Shown here in pieces: positions 5,451-14,183 of a stretch of 55,141 nucleotides of DNA; the stretch's first letter is position 1; each line of letters starts with the position of its first letter. Position numbers and translations under genes: made by a program. Source of the DNA: an uncultured Lachnospiraceae bacterium (GTDB lineage Bacteria; Bacillota; Clostridia; Lachnospirales; Lachnospiraceae). The stretch is from NCBI GenBank assembly GCA_902779505.1, contig CACZBZ010000032.1, forward strand, positions 1 through 55,141, in the 5' to 3' direction. The notes beneath the pieces are model-generated. The model did not search any database. It was not told where the DNA came from and worked only from the letters and a program-made list of their open reading frames with translations.

Positions 5451-8105
5451 ATGAGACAATTTACTTCAAACGAACTTAGAAAAGTTTGGAAAGAATTCTA
5501 TATAGAAAGAGGACATGTGGACGTTGGTGCGGTTTCCCTTGTATCGGACGGTTCCACAGGCGTTATGTTCAATGTTGCAGGTATGCAGCCTCTTATGCCA
5601 TACCTTTTGGGCGAGAAGCATCCTCTTGGAACAAGACTCTGCAACGTTCAGGGTTGCGTAAGAACCAACGATATCGATTCCGTTGGTGACAAGAGCCACG
5701 TTACTTTCTTCGAGATGATGGGTAGCTGGAGTCTTGGTGATTATTTCAAGGAAGACAGATGTAAATGGAGCTACGAGCTTTTGACTGAGGTGTTCGGTTT
5801 TGACAGGGATCACCTTGCTGCAACTGTTTTTGCAGGTGATGAGAATGCTCCCAGAGACGAAGAGGGCGCAGGCTTCAGAATCGCTTCAGGTTTTAAGAAG
5901 GAAAATATCTATTATCTGCCCGCAGAAGACAACTGGTGGGGTCTTGAATACGGTCCCTGCGGTCCTGACAGTGAGATGTTCTATATAGCTGACGTTCCGG
6001 ATTGCGGACCTAATTGTGGTCCCGGATGTTCATGTGGTAAGTACACAGAGCTTGGTAATGATGTATTTATGCAGTATGAGAAGCATCATGACGGAAGCCT
6101 CACACCTTTAAAGCAGAAGAACGTTGATACAGGCTGGGGCCTTGAGCGTAACCTTGCTTTCCTTAACGGAACCAAGGATGTATACAGAACAGACCTTTTT
6201 GTACCTGTTATTACTTATATAGAAAAGGCATCAGGTCAGAAATATGAGCAGGATGAAAAGCTTACTAAGTCAATGAGAATTCTTGCTGATCATATGCGTA
6301 CAAGCGTTATGCTCATCGGAGACGAGGCTAAGCTCCTTCCTTCCAATGCAGGCGCAGGATACGTCCTCAGAAGACTTATCAGACGTGCGGTTAGACACGG
6401 CAGAATGCTTGGACTTAAGAAGGACAATCTTCTTAACATTGCTGATATTTATATTAATGAGGTATATAAGGAAAGCTATCCTCTTCTTGTTAAGAACAGT
6501 GATTTCATCAAGAAGGAACTTGAGAGAGAAATCAATCGTTTCGAGAGCACTCTTGAGAACGGTATGAAGGAGTTCAGAAAGATCCTTGATGAGAAGAAGG
6601 CTGCAAAAGAGACCGTGATTGACGGTGCATCTGCTTTCTATCTCTATGATACCTTCGGATTCCCTCTTGAGCTTACTGTTGAGATGGCAGCTGAAGAAGG
6701 CATCAAGGTTGATGAAGAAGGCTTCGCTGCTTCCATGGAAGAGCAGAAGAAGAAAGCGAGAGAGAATCAGAACTTCCAGGCTAACCTTACAGCCAATGAA
6801 GATGTATTTGCTTCCCTTGCTGATGATAAGGTTACTGAATTTGTAGGATATGAGAAGCTTGAGGCTGACAGCGCAATTCTTGCCATCGGTACAGAAGACG
6901 CTATGGTTGATTCCGTAAGCGCCGGCGCCGAAGCTACAATCATTACGGCTGCTACACCTTTCTATGCAACAATGGGTGGTCAGTGTGCTGACTTTGGTGT
7001 GATTGAAGGACCTTCGGGCAAGTTCGAAGTTAAGGATACCGTTAAGCTTAAGGGCGGAAGAGTAGGCCACGTTGGTGTGGTTAAGGAAGGAAGCATCGCT
7101 TCAACAGACAAGGTTAAGCTTGTGGTTGATGCCGACAGAAGATCTTCTATATGTAAGAACCATTCCGCAACACATCTTCTTCAGAAAGCGCTTCAGCTTG
7201 TTCTCGGAGACGGCGTAGAGCAGGCAGGTTCTTATCAGGATGCTGAGAGAACAAGATTCGACTTCACATATTCTCAGGCTATGACAGCTGAAGAACTTGA
7301 GAAGGTTGAAGCTCTCGTTAATGAGCAGATTGACAAGGATATCAAGGTTTGGACAGATATCATGTCTATAGATGAAGCCAAGAAGAGTGGAGCAATGGCT
7401 CTCTTTGGTGAGAAATACGGCGAAAGCGTAAGAGTGGTAAGCATGGGCGACTTCTCCAAGGAATTGTGCGGAGGTACTCATGTATCACATACAGGTGAGA
7501 TCAGAAACTTCAAGATCGTAAGCGAAAGCGGTGTTGCTGCCGGCGTCAGAAGAATTGAAGCCATCACAGGAGACAACGTCCTTGCTTTTTACAAGAATCT
7601 TGAGAAGGAACTCATGGATGCCGCAACAATTGTTAAATCAACACCTGCAGCTCTTGCAGACAAGCTTACATCCATGATGAAGGAGATCAAGGAACTGAAC
7701 AGTCAGCTTGAATCTCTCAAGGCTAAGGCTGCACAGAATGCTCTCGGTGACGTTATGGATCAGGTTACTGAAGTTAAGGGTGTAAAAGTGCTCGCAACCA
7801 AGCTTTCGGGCGTAGATATGAACGCTTTAAGAGACTTGGGCGATCAGCTTAAGGAAAAACTGGGAGAGGGCGTTATCGTTCTTGCCAGTGAAGTTGACGG
7901 TAAGGTTAATCTTGTAACAATGGCAACTGACGGAGCTCAGAAGTCAGGTGCTCACGCAGGCAACCTGATTAAGGCCATAGCCGCTAAAGTAGGCGGTGGC
8001 GGCGGCGGTCGTCCCAATATGGCACAGGCAGGCGGTAAGAACCCTGCGGGTATCGATGATTGCCTTGCTGAGGCTGTAAAAGTACTTGAATCACAGATTT
8101 CATAG
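5451..8105 (+). CDS. alaS: Alanyl-tRNA synthetase
   Basis: An 884-residue protein of normal length, started at ATG 5451 with GGGAGG 6 bp upstream (the frame also opens at TTG 5448). Order: catalytic class II domain (MQPLMPYLLGEKHP, VTFFEMMGSWSLGDYFKED, EYGPCGPDSEMF), tRNA-recognition domain, editing domain with metal ligands HSATH and CGGTH, and a C-terminal DHHA1 domain ending in the Gly-rich GGGGGGRPNMAQAGG. It charges tRNA-Ala and removes mis-charged serine and glycine. The cysteine-rich insert ADVPDCGPNCGPGCSCGK (about 178-196) is typical of Firmicute enzymes. No T-box leader fits in the 63 bp before it. Confidence 0.98.
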   Translation: MRQFTSNELRKVWKEFYIERGHVDVGAVSLVSDGSTGVMFNVAGMQPLMPYLLGEKHPLGTRLCNVQGCVRTNDIDSVGDKSHVTFFEMMGSWSLGDYFKEDRCKWSYELLTEVFGFDRDHLAATVFAGDENAPRDEEGAGFRIASGFKKENIYYLPAEDNWWGLEYGPCGPDSEMFYIADVPDCGPNCGPGCSCGKYTELGNDVFMQYEKHHDGSLTPLKQKNVDTGWGLERNLAFLNGTKDVYRTDLFVPVITYIEKASGQKYEQDEKLTKSMRILADHMRTSVMLIGDEAKLLPSNAGAGYVLRRLIRRAVRHGRMLGLKKDNLLNIADIYINEVYKESYPLLVKNSDFIKKELEREINRFESTLENGMKEFRKILDEKKAAKETVIDGASAFYLYDTFGFPLELTVEMAAEEGIKVDEEGFAASMEEQKKKARENQNFQANLTANEDVFASLADDKVTEFVGYEKLEADSAILAIGTEDAMVDSVSAGAEATIITAATPFYATMGGQCADFGVIEGPSGKFEVKDTVKLKGGRVGHVGVVKEGSIASTDKVKLVVDADRRSSICKNHSATHLLQKALQLVLGDGVEQAGSYQDAERTRFDFTYSQAMTAEELEKVEALVNEQIDKDIKVWTDIMSIDEAKKSGAMALFGEKYGESVRVVSMGDFSKELCGGTHVSHTGEIRNFKIVSESGVAAGVRRIEAITGDNVLAFYKNLEKELMDAATIVKSTPAALADKLTSMMKEIKELNSQLESLKAKAAQNALGDVMDQVTEVKGVKVLATKLSGVDMNALRDLGDQLKEKLGEGVIVLASEVDGKVNLVTMATDGAQKSGAHAGNLIKAIAAKVGGGGGGRPNMAQAGGKNPAGIDDCLAEAVKVLESQIS

Positions 8106-8134
8106 CCCATATTTTACAGTCGAACAATAAAATG

Positions 8135-8162
8135 TTGACTTAATCAAAATTTTAAGTATAAT
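8135..8162 (+). promoter_or_regulatory. Sigma-A promoter for rpsU
   Basis: TTGACT (8135-8140) and TATAAT (8157-8162), 16 bp apart, are close to consensus. Transcription would start near 8169, leaving a leader of about 73 nt before rpsU. Confidence 0.75.
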
Positions 8163-8198
8163 AATAAGCGTATGTGGCGCTAAAAGCACATATAATAA

Positions 8199-8230
8199 CC
8201 CTGGTTCAGTCGAATGGGGCTGAAGGGAGG
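8199..8230 (+). promoter_or_regulatory. Hairpin overlapping the rpsU ribosome binding site
   Basis: CCC (8199-8201) and TTCAG (8205-8209) can pair with CTGAAGGG (8220-8227), which runs into the Shine-Dalgarno GGGAGG (8225-8230). This could allow feedback control of S21 synthesis. The structure is short and the role speculative. Confidence 0.35.
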
Positions 8231-8241
8231 TCGGGAATTAG

Positions 8242-8418
8242 ATGTCAAACGTAATAGTTAAAGAAAATGAATCTTTAGACAGTGCATTACGTCGTTTCAA
8301 GAGAAGCTGCGCTAAGGCTGGTATCCAGCAGGAGATACGTAAGCGTGAGCACTATGAGAAGCCAAGTGTAAGACGTAAGAAGAAGTCTGAAGCTGCTCGC
8401 AAGAGAAAGTTCAACTAG
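8242..8418 (+). CDS. rpsU: 30S ribosomal protein S21
   Basis: A 58-residue basic protein beginning [20 protein letters not shown] and ending [13 protein letters not shown], the standard S21 pattern. S21 sits on the 30S platform near the 16S rRNA 3' end and helps initiation. Strong promoter, GGGAGG site, and a terminator directly after show that it is a single-gene unit, although the next gene may receive readthrough. Confidence 0.97.
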   Translation: MSNVIVKENESLDSALRRFKRSCAKAGIQQEIRKREHYEKPSVRRKKKSEAARKRKFN

Positions 8419-8423
8419 TGAGT

Positions 8424-8456
8424 AAAGGCCTTTGGCGTACAGCCAAAGGCTTTTTT
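8424..8456 (+). terminator. Intrinsic terminator after rpsU
   Basis: GCCTTTGGC (8428-8436) and GCCAAAGGC (8442-8450) form a perfect 9-bp stem with a 5-nt loop followed by six T. Confidence 0.95.
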
Positions 8457-8501
8457 AAATATTTGAGCGTTGGTTTTTTGTATTTTTGCTTTGGAGGAAG
8501 T

Positions 8502-9374
8502 ATGAATCTGCTTATTTCCATTGTAATGGGCCTTATATTGGCTGCTTTATTTGTCATATGTCTTGATGTTAACAGGTTTGTGGTGCGCGACTATACCATC
8601 TATTCCGATAAGGTGGACAGAGAGTACAAGATTGCGCTCCTTGCTGACATGCATAACAAGGAATACGGCAAAGACAACTACAAACTGATCTCGGCCATTA
8701 AGGATATGAATCCCGACATGGTATGCTGTGCGGGAGATATTCTTACCGCCAGACCGGGCAAGGATACCTCGATTGCTCTTAAGCTCTTCAAATATCTTAA
8801 GAACTACAAGGTCTATTATTCCCTCAGGATGAAGATATATGAAGACAGATATCCCGGACTCTATGAAGACTACGCTGAAAAGCTGAAAGAAGACGGGGTT
8901 ATCCTTCTTGAGAACGATCATGCCTACTTCCCAAACAGTAATATAAGAATTCAGGGCCTGATGATAGACAGGGAATATTACAAGAGATTCGACAATGTTC
9001 ACATGACCGGTGAATACGTGGACGGACTTATTAGGTCAGGTTCCAATGTTGACAGTTATAAGAACGAGAGCGGCAGAGAAGATTACTGTATTTTACTGGC
9101 TCATAATCCGGAGTTTTTTGAATCTTATTGTGAAAGCAACGCGGATCTTATATTTGCGGGACACAATCACGGCGGTATTGTGAGGCTTCCGTTAATTGGC
9201 GGACTCATAAGTCCCAAGCTTTCACTTTTTCCAAAATACGACGGTGGCATCTATAATGAAGGAATCAAGACCATGGTCCTCAGCCGAGGCCTTGGAAGTC
9301 ACACTATTCCCGTGAGATTTTTCAATCCCGGAGAACTCATCTGTGTGCACCTTTGCCCTTGCAAAAAGGACTGA
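8502..9374 (+). CDS. Membrane-anchored metallophosphoesterase lacking its GNHE motif
   Basis: A 290-residue protein with one N-terminal membrane segment (about 3-22) and a calcineurin-like phosphoesterase domain. Motifs present: ADMHN (D-x-H), AGDIL (GD), LLAHNPEF and AGHNHGG (GHxH). ATG 8502 was chosen over GTG 8418 because GGAGG lies just upstream and the GTG is inside the rpsU terminator region. The GNHE motif expected between the GD and AHN motifs is absent: the sequence runs NYKVYYSLRMKIYED, where relatives read about five more residues containing GNHE. That motif supplies metal-binding Asn and the catalytic His, so the protein as written should be inactive. The gap keeps the frame. Confidence 0.85.
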   Translation: MNLLISIVMGLILAALFVICLDVNRFVVRDYTIYSDKVDREYKIALLADMHNKEYGKDNYKLISAIKDMNPDMVCCAGDILTARPGKDTSIALKLFKYLKNYKVYYSLRMKIYEDRYPGLYEDYAEKLKEDGVILLENDHAYFPNSNIRIQGLMIDREYYKRFDNVHMTGEYVDGLIRSGSNVDSYKNESGREDYCILLAHNPEFFESYCESNADLIFAGHNHGGIVRLPLIGGLISPKLSLFPKYDGGIYNEGIKTMVLSRGLGSHTIPVRFFNPGELICVHLCPCKKD

Positions 9375-9419
9375 TAAACAGTAAAATTATTTAACGAATA
9401 TATGCGAAAGTGGTAAATT

Positions 9420-10211
9420 ATGGCTTTATCGGTAAAACTTGAAGTTTTCGAGGGCCCGCTGGACCTTCTGCTTCATCTTATTGAAAAGAATAAAGTTGAT
9501 ATTTATGATATTCCCATTGTCACCATAACAGAACAGTATCTGGATTATATCCGTCAGATGGAGACGGAAGATATGAACATTATGAGTGAGTTCCTTCTGA
9601 TGGCAGCCACACTTCTTGATATCAAGTGTAAGATGCTGCTTCCCAAGGAAGTCAATGAGGAAGGTGAGGAAGAGGATCCCAGAGCGGAACTGGTTCAGAA
9701 GCTCCTTGAATACAAGATGTACAAATATATGTCTTACGAGCTGAAGGACAGAAGCATGAGTGCTCAGAAGTTCCTCTATAAAAAGGCGACTATTCCGGAT
9801 GAAGTTGCTAAATACAGGCCTCCGGTTGATTACGATTATCTTCTCGGTGATGTGAACCTGCAGAAGCTTCACGGAATTTTTAAAGAGACTCTTAAGCGTA
9901 GGGAAGACAAGATCGACCCTATCAGAAGTAAGTTCGGCAATATTGAAAAAGACGAGATCGACCTTGACGGTAAGACCCAGTACATCAAGGAATATATCTG
10001 GGAACACAAGACCTTAAGCTTCAGAGATCTTCTGGAGAAGCAGGGCAGCAAGATGGAGATCATCGTGTCCTTTCTTGTTATCCTTGAACTTATCAAGGTT
10101 GGGGTTATTACCATAGAGCAGGACGATACTTTTGATGACATTATTATAAAGGTGTGCGAAGACGTGTCAGGGGCTGAGTTCCTTATGGCAGATCTTGAGA
10201 CGGCACAGTAG
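9420..10211 (+). CDS. scpA: Segregation and condensation protein A (kleisin)
   Basis: A 263-residue protein with the ScpA start VKLEVFEGPLDLLLHLIEK, the TITEQYLDYI and FLLMAATLLDIKCKMLLPK blocks and a C-terminal winged-helix region (about 205-255). ScpA bridges SMC heads and, with ScpB, forms the condensin that organises and segregates the chromosome. It lies 13 bp before scpB, the usual order. Confidence 0.96.
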   Translation: MALSVKLEVFEGPLDLLLHLIEKNKVDIYDIPIVTITEQYLDYIRQMETEDMNIMSEFLLMAATLLDIKCKMLLPKEVNEEGEEEDPRAELVQKLLEYKMYKYMSYELKDRSMSAQKFLYKKATIPDEVAKYRPPVDYDYLLGDVNLQKLHGIFKETLKRREDKIDPIRSKFGNIEKDEIDLDGKTQYIKEYIWEHKTLSFRDLLEKQGSKMEIIVSFLVILELIKVGVITIEQDDTFDDIIIKVCEDVSGAEFLMADLETAQ

Positions 10212-10224
10212 GATTTGTTGAATT

Positions 10225-10794
10225 ATGGATAAGAAAAAGCAGAGAGCGGTTATTGAGGCTGTTCTTTTTACCATGGGGGATGCGGTCCCCGTCAATAAAA
10301 TAGCGGATCTTATTGAAGAAGATACGAAAAAAACTCGCGAGATTATCTATAAGATGAAGGAAGAGCTTGATGCAGCCGACAGAGGAATCACCATCACTGA
10401 GCTGGATGATTCTTTCCAGATGTGTACAAAGCAGGAGATGTATGATTATCTTATCGATCTTACGGTTTCCGACAGGAAATTCGCTCTCAGCGATTCGGCT
10501 CTTGAGACGCTCTCAATCATTGCCTATAAGCAGCCGGTTACCAAGCTGGATATAGAGAAGATAAGAGGTGTCAGCTGCGATCACGCGGTTAACAGACTTC
10601 TTGAGTTCGACCTTATCAAAGAACTGGGCAGACTTGATGCTCCCGGCAGACCGCTTTTGTTCGGTACCACAGAGCAGTTCTTGAGAAGTTTCGGTGTTAA
10701 GAGTCTTGAAGAACTTCCCGAACTCTCAACGGTTCAGATGGAAGAATTCAAAGAGCAGGCTGAGCAGGAAGTTCAGCTTAAACTTGAAATATAA
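10225..10794 (+). CDS. scpB: Segregation and condensation protein B
   Basis: A 189-residue protein with tandem winged helices. AVLFTMGDAVPVNKIADLI and LETLSIIAYKQPVTKLDIE, followed by an RGV and the GRPLLFGTT block, are characteristic. It dimerises and binds ScpA, regulating the SMC ATPase. Same operon as scpA. Confidence 0.96.
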   Translation: MDKKKQRAVIEAVLFTMGDAVPVNKIADLIEEDTKKTREIIYKMKEELDAADRGITITELDDSFQMCTKQEMYDYLIDLTVSDRKFALSDSALETLSIIAYKQPVTKLDIEKIRGVSCDHAVNRLLEFDLIKELGRLDAPGRPLLFGTTEQFLRSFGVKSLEELPELSTVQMEEFKEQAEQEVQLKLEI

Positions 10795-10814
10795 GCCTGT
10801 TTCGGAGGCGGGGA

Positions 10815-11318
10815 ATGACAAAAGAAGAAGCAAAGCTCAAACTTAGAAAAGACGGATATCAGGTTGTGGATGACAATTCCGTTGTGACGGTAATCATCTC
10901 TTCTGAGACTTCCTTAAAGAATATTGTTAAAGATGTAAAAACAAAATTAGCCTCTTGGGGATATGAGGCCAGTTTTGCGGTTAAGCAGCATAAGGGCGAA
11001 CTGTCCGCTGATTCAGCGGATGAAGAGAAGGATGAAGTCGATTATATCGATGAAGAATCCGAAGAGATGCTTGATGAGGTCGAAGCTACTAACGAAGAGC
11101 CCGTAGCCGAAGAAGCAAAGCCTGCAAAGAAAGCTCCCGCTGCGAAAGCATCCAAGAAAGAAAGCACTAAAGATAGCAATTCCGATGATGAGGGATTCCT
11201 CGATGATGACGATGAGGATTCGCTCTCTGATATAAAGATCGATGAAGACGATATGGATATGCTCTTAAATGAAGAGTCTATTCAGTTTTCCCTGGAAGAT
11301 TTTGGCATGAATTTCTGA
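10815..11318 (+). CDS. Acidic low-complexity protein of unknown function in the scpAB operon
   Basis: A 167-residue protein with good Shine-Dalgarno (GGAGG). Residues 1-60 look folded (MTKEEAKLKLRKDGYQVVDD, then a beta-rich stretch with KLASWGYEASFAVK). Residues 65-165 are mostly Asp and Glu with an alanine/lysine linker (about 100-120) and end in a hydrophobic FSLEDFGMNF. I do not recognise the family. It starts 21 bp after scpB and 12 bp before the GGDEF gene, so it is co-transcribed with both. Confidence 0.8.
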   Translation: MTKEEAKLKLRKDGYQVVDDNSVVTVIISSETSLKNIVKDVKTKLASWGYEASFAVKQHKGELSADSADEEKDEVDYIDEESEEMLDEVEATNEEPVAEEAKPAKKAPAAKASKKESTKDSNSDDEGFLDDDDEDSLSDIKIDEDDMDMLLNEESIQFSLEDFGMNF

Positions 11319-11330
11319 TAAGAGGTATTT

Positions 11331-12653
11331 ATGGACAAGAACAAGTCGAGCGGCCTCAGAAAAAGAATTCTTATTATCACCATCATACCTATTCTTTTAC
11401 TGGGTTTTCTTATCGCATGTTTCAGTTACTTCCAATTTAATAAGACAATGGAACATGAGGTTCAGCGTAACCTCAAGAATGTTGCCATGGCCACAGTACG
11501 CGCTTATGACCATATATATCCCGGTGATTACGGCGTGGCTGAGAATGAAGACGGCTCCTACAGAGTTACCAAGGGCGGAGTCGATCTTACCGACAAAGTT
11601 GAGTACATTGATGAGCTTCACAATGACAGTGGTATAGACATTACTCTCTTTTATCTTGATATAAGAATTCTTACCACCATCAGAAATGAGCGCGGTAACA
11701 GAATATCCGGAACTGTTGTTAACAAGATGGTTGTGGATGATATCTTCGGAAGCGGTGAAGGCCATTTTTACAACAATATGCATGTTAACGGTACCAACTA
11801 CTATGCTTATTACGCACCCCTCATCAACAGTGACGGTTCGGTGGTGGGCATGATGTTTGCCGGCAAGCCTACAGCGGTTGTTAAGCAGGATGTTATGCGA
11901 AGTGCCATTCCTATTATAGGTATTGCCATTGCCATGATGATCATCGTCAGCTTTATTGGTACCTCTTTTTCAAAAGAACTTGCCCAGGCTATAGGCAAGG
12001 AAAAGAATTTCCTTGGTGCCATTGCCGGAGGCAACTTAAGAGCACAGCTTGATGCAAGTATAATCGCCAGAAAAGATGAGATCGGAGAGATGGGCAGATT
12101 TACCGTCCACGTTCAGAAATTCATTCGAGATATGATTGAGCGAGATCCTCTTACCAAGCTTTACACCAGAAGGATAGGTGAGCTCAAGATTCAGTACGCT
12201 CAGCAGAGTGCTCTTGAGAACAACAGTCCTTACTGTGTTGCCATGTGTGATATAGACTTCTTCAAGAAGTTCAATGATACCTACGGCCATGATTGCGGTG
12301 ACCAGGTTCTCAGAGAGACGGCGGCCATTTTTAACAGAGTTCTCTTCAGAGAGGGTTTTGCTGTAAGATGGGGCGGTGAAGAGTTCATTATTATATATGA
12401 AGAGATGAACATGGATCAGGCCTACAAGGCTCTCAGCAAACTGAGAGAAGAAGTTATTAATCATGTTTTGGAGTATGGCGAAGAAAGACTGAATATTACA
12501 ATGACCTTCGGACTTGTGGAAGGCGACAGCAGAAATATCAACGATATTGTCAAAGTAGCCGACGAACTTCTCTATTATGGTAAGACACACGGACGTAACC
12601 AGATAGTAAGAGGAGACGAGGTGGATATCGAGGCCGAGGAAAAGTCTGAATAA
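11331..12653 (+). CDS. Membrane diguanylate cyclase with extracellular Cache-type sensor
   Basis: A 440-residue protein with membrane segments at about 13-35 and 187-210 flanking an outside domain of about 150 residues that resembles single Cache sensors (NYYAYYAPLINSDGSVVGMM). After a HAMP-like linker comes a GGDEF domain (about 270-425) with DPLTKLYTRR, CDIDFFKKFNDTYGHDCGD and the active-site RWGGEEF. It should make c-di-GMP in response to an external ligand. I do not see the RxxD inhibitory site five residues before GGEEF, so product inhibition may be absent. A PilZ receptor gene occurs at 49944. Confidence 0.93.
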   Translation: MDKNKSSGLRKRILIITIIPILLLGFLIACFSYFQFNKTMEHEVQRNLKNVAMATVRAYDHIYPGDYGVAENEDGSYRVTKGGVDLTDKVEYIDELHNDSGIDITLFYLDIRILTTIRNERGNRISGTVVNKMVVDDIFGSGEGHFYNNMHVNGTNYYAYYAPLINSDGSVVGMMFAGKPTAVVKQDVMRSAIPIIGIAIAMMIIVSFIGTSFSKELAQAIGKEKNFLGAIAGGNLRAQLDASIIARKDEIGEMGRFTVHVQKFIRDMIERDPLTKLYTRRIGELKIQYAQQSALENNSPYCVAMCDIDFFKKFNDTYGHDCGDQVLRETAAIFNRVLFREGFAVRWGGEEFIIIYEEMNMDQAYKALSKLREEVINHVLEYGEERLNITMTFGLVEGDSRNINDIVKVADELLYYGKTHGRNQIVRGDEVDIEAEEKSE

Positions 12654-12675
12654 AGGAATAATTGATTGACGTAAG

Positions 12676-12722
12676 AAATCCCAAGAAAAAGGCAAAAAAT
12701 TGCTTTTTCTTTGGGATTTTTT
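12676..12722 (+). terminator. Intrinsic terminator after the GGDEF gene
   Basis: AAATCCCAA (12676-12684) pairs with TTGGGATTT near 12711-12719, with an A-rich/T-rich inner stem around GGCAAAAAATTGC, followed by a T-run. Confidence 0.9.
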
Positions 12723-12780
12723 ATGTTATACTAGGCACAGTGCGTAAATTTTTATTTTTATTATAAATGGAGGGCTTAAA

Positions 12781-14160
12781 ATGAGTACTACAACCCAAGC
12801 AAGCCAGAGAATAGCTTCTCTGCTTGATGACAACAGCTTTGTTGAAATCGGTGCTAAGGTTACAGCAAGAGCAACTGACTTCAATCTTAAAGCTACAGAC
12901 ACTCCATCTGACGGCGTAGTTACCGGTTATGGTGTGATTAATGACAATCTTGTGTATGTTTACGCCCAGGATCCTTCTGTTTTAGGCGGAAGTATCGGTG
13001 AGATGCATGCAAAGAAGATTGCTAATCTGTATGACATGGCACTTAAGATGGGTGCACCTGTTATCGGAATTATTGATTCTACAGGCTTACGTCTGCAGGA
13101 GGGCGTTGATGCCCTTGACGGTTTCGGCGAGATCTTTGCCGCACAGTCACTTGCATCAGGCGTTATTCCTCAGATTACAGCTGTATTTGGTAATTGCGGC
13201 GGTGGTTTATCAATGATCCCTGCACTTTCTGACTTCGTATTTATGGAGAAAGATGCAAAGATGTTTGTTAACTCACCTGATGCCATTGATGGCAACAACG
13301 CTGCAAAGTGTGATACATCAGCTTGTACATTCCAGGCTGAGGAAGCAGGAAATGCCTCTGTCGTTGCTGATGAAGCAACTATATATGCACAGATCAGAGA
13401 GCTTGTTTCTTTACTTCCCGGTAACTGTGAGTCTACAGCATTTGCTGATTGTGATGATGATCTTAACAGAGCAGCTGCAGATATCGCTTCATTCGTAGGC
13501 GGTGATATCGCAGGTGCTGTTGCAGCTATCGCTGACAACGGAAGTGTATTTGAGTCTAAGGCTGATTTTGCCAAGGATGTATTCACAGGACTTATTAAGC
13601 TCAACGGAGATACAGTAGGAGTTATCGCAAATAACGATACAGCCATTACTGCCAACGGTGCAGCAAAGGCTGCTGATTTTGTTGAATTCCTTGATGCATT
13701 TGAAATTCCTGTTCTTACTCTTACTAATGTAGAGAAGTTCAAGAACTGCATGTGCTGTGAAAAGAGATTCGCAAGAGAAGGCGCTAAGCTTACAGCTGCT
13801 TTCGCCAACGCAACAGTTCCCAAGGTTAATGTTATCGTAGGTAAGGCATTCGGAACACCCGGTGTGATGATGAATTCCAAGGCTCTCGGAGCTGACATGA
13901 CATTTGCATGGGCTGATGCAAAGATCGGTATGATCGATTCTAAGTATGCCGCTCAGGTTATCGCAGGCGATAAGGGCGATAAGGATGCGGTTGCAAAAGA
14001 GTATGATGCTCTTCAGAACAGCGTAGACGCTGCTGCAAGAAGAGGATATGTTGATACAATCATTAACGCCGAGGATACACGTAAGTATGTTATCGGTGCT
14101 TTTGACATGTTATATACAAAGGCCGTTGATACACCGGCTAAGAAGCATACCACAAAATAA
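12781..14160 (+). CDS. Carboxyltransferase subunit (MmdA / 12S type) of a biotin-dependent decarboxylase
   Basis: A 459-residue crotonase-fold carboxyltransferase in two halves. IGEMHAKKIANLYDMALKMG and DSTGLRLQEG in the first half, and GVMMNSKALGADMTFAWADA in the second, match acyl-CoA carboxyltransferases of the MmdA/12S group; NCGGGLSMIPALSDFVFME forms an oxyanion loop. It exchanges a carboxyl group between a CoA ester and biotin on the carrier protein. Methylmalonyl- or malonyl-CoA are candidate substrates; sequence alone does not decide. First gene of a five-gene operon ending at 18005. Confidence 0.88.
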   Translation: MSTTTQASQRIASLLDDNSFVEIGAKVTARATDFNLKATDTPSDGVVTGYGVINDNLVYVYAQDPSVLGGSIGEMHAKKIANLYDMALKMGAPVIGIIDSTGLRLQEGVDALDGFGEIFAAQSLASGVIPQITAVFGNCGGGLSMIPALSDFVFMEKDAKMFVNSPDAIDGNNAAKCDTSACTFQAEEAGNASVVADEATIYAQIRELVSLLPGNCESTAFADCDDDLNRAAADIASFVGGDIAGAVAAIADNGSVFESKADFAKDVFTGLIKLNGDTVGVIANNDTAITANGAAKAADFVEFLDAFEIPVLTLTNVEKFKNCMCCEKRFAREGAKLTAAFANATVPKVNVIVGKAFGTPGVMMNSKALGADMTFAWADAKIGMIDSKYAAQVIAGDKGDKDAVAKEYDALQNSVDAAARRGYVDTIINAEDTRKYVIGAFDMLYTKAVDTPAKKHTTK

Positions 14161-14183
14161 TTGCAGGAAAGGAAATACTTAAT

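Noticed and set aside
6270-7070. 266-residue reverse-strand open frame inside alaS
   Set aside because: It lies fully within a well-conserved gene on the other strand, has no recognisable domain, and reflects codon bias.
8418-8501. GTG 8418 as the phosphoesterase start
   Set aside because: It overlaps the rpsU stop and terminator; ATG 8502 has a proper GGAGG and begins directly with the membrane anchor.
13170-13898. 242-residue reverse-strand open frame inside the carboxyltransferase gene
   Set aside because: Low-complexity Ala/Ser translation opposite a real gene; no ribosome site.
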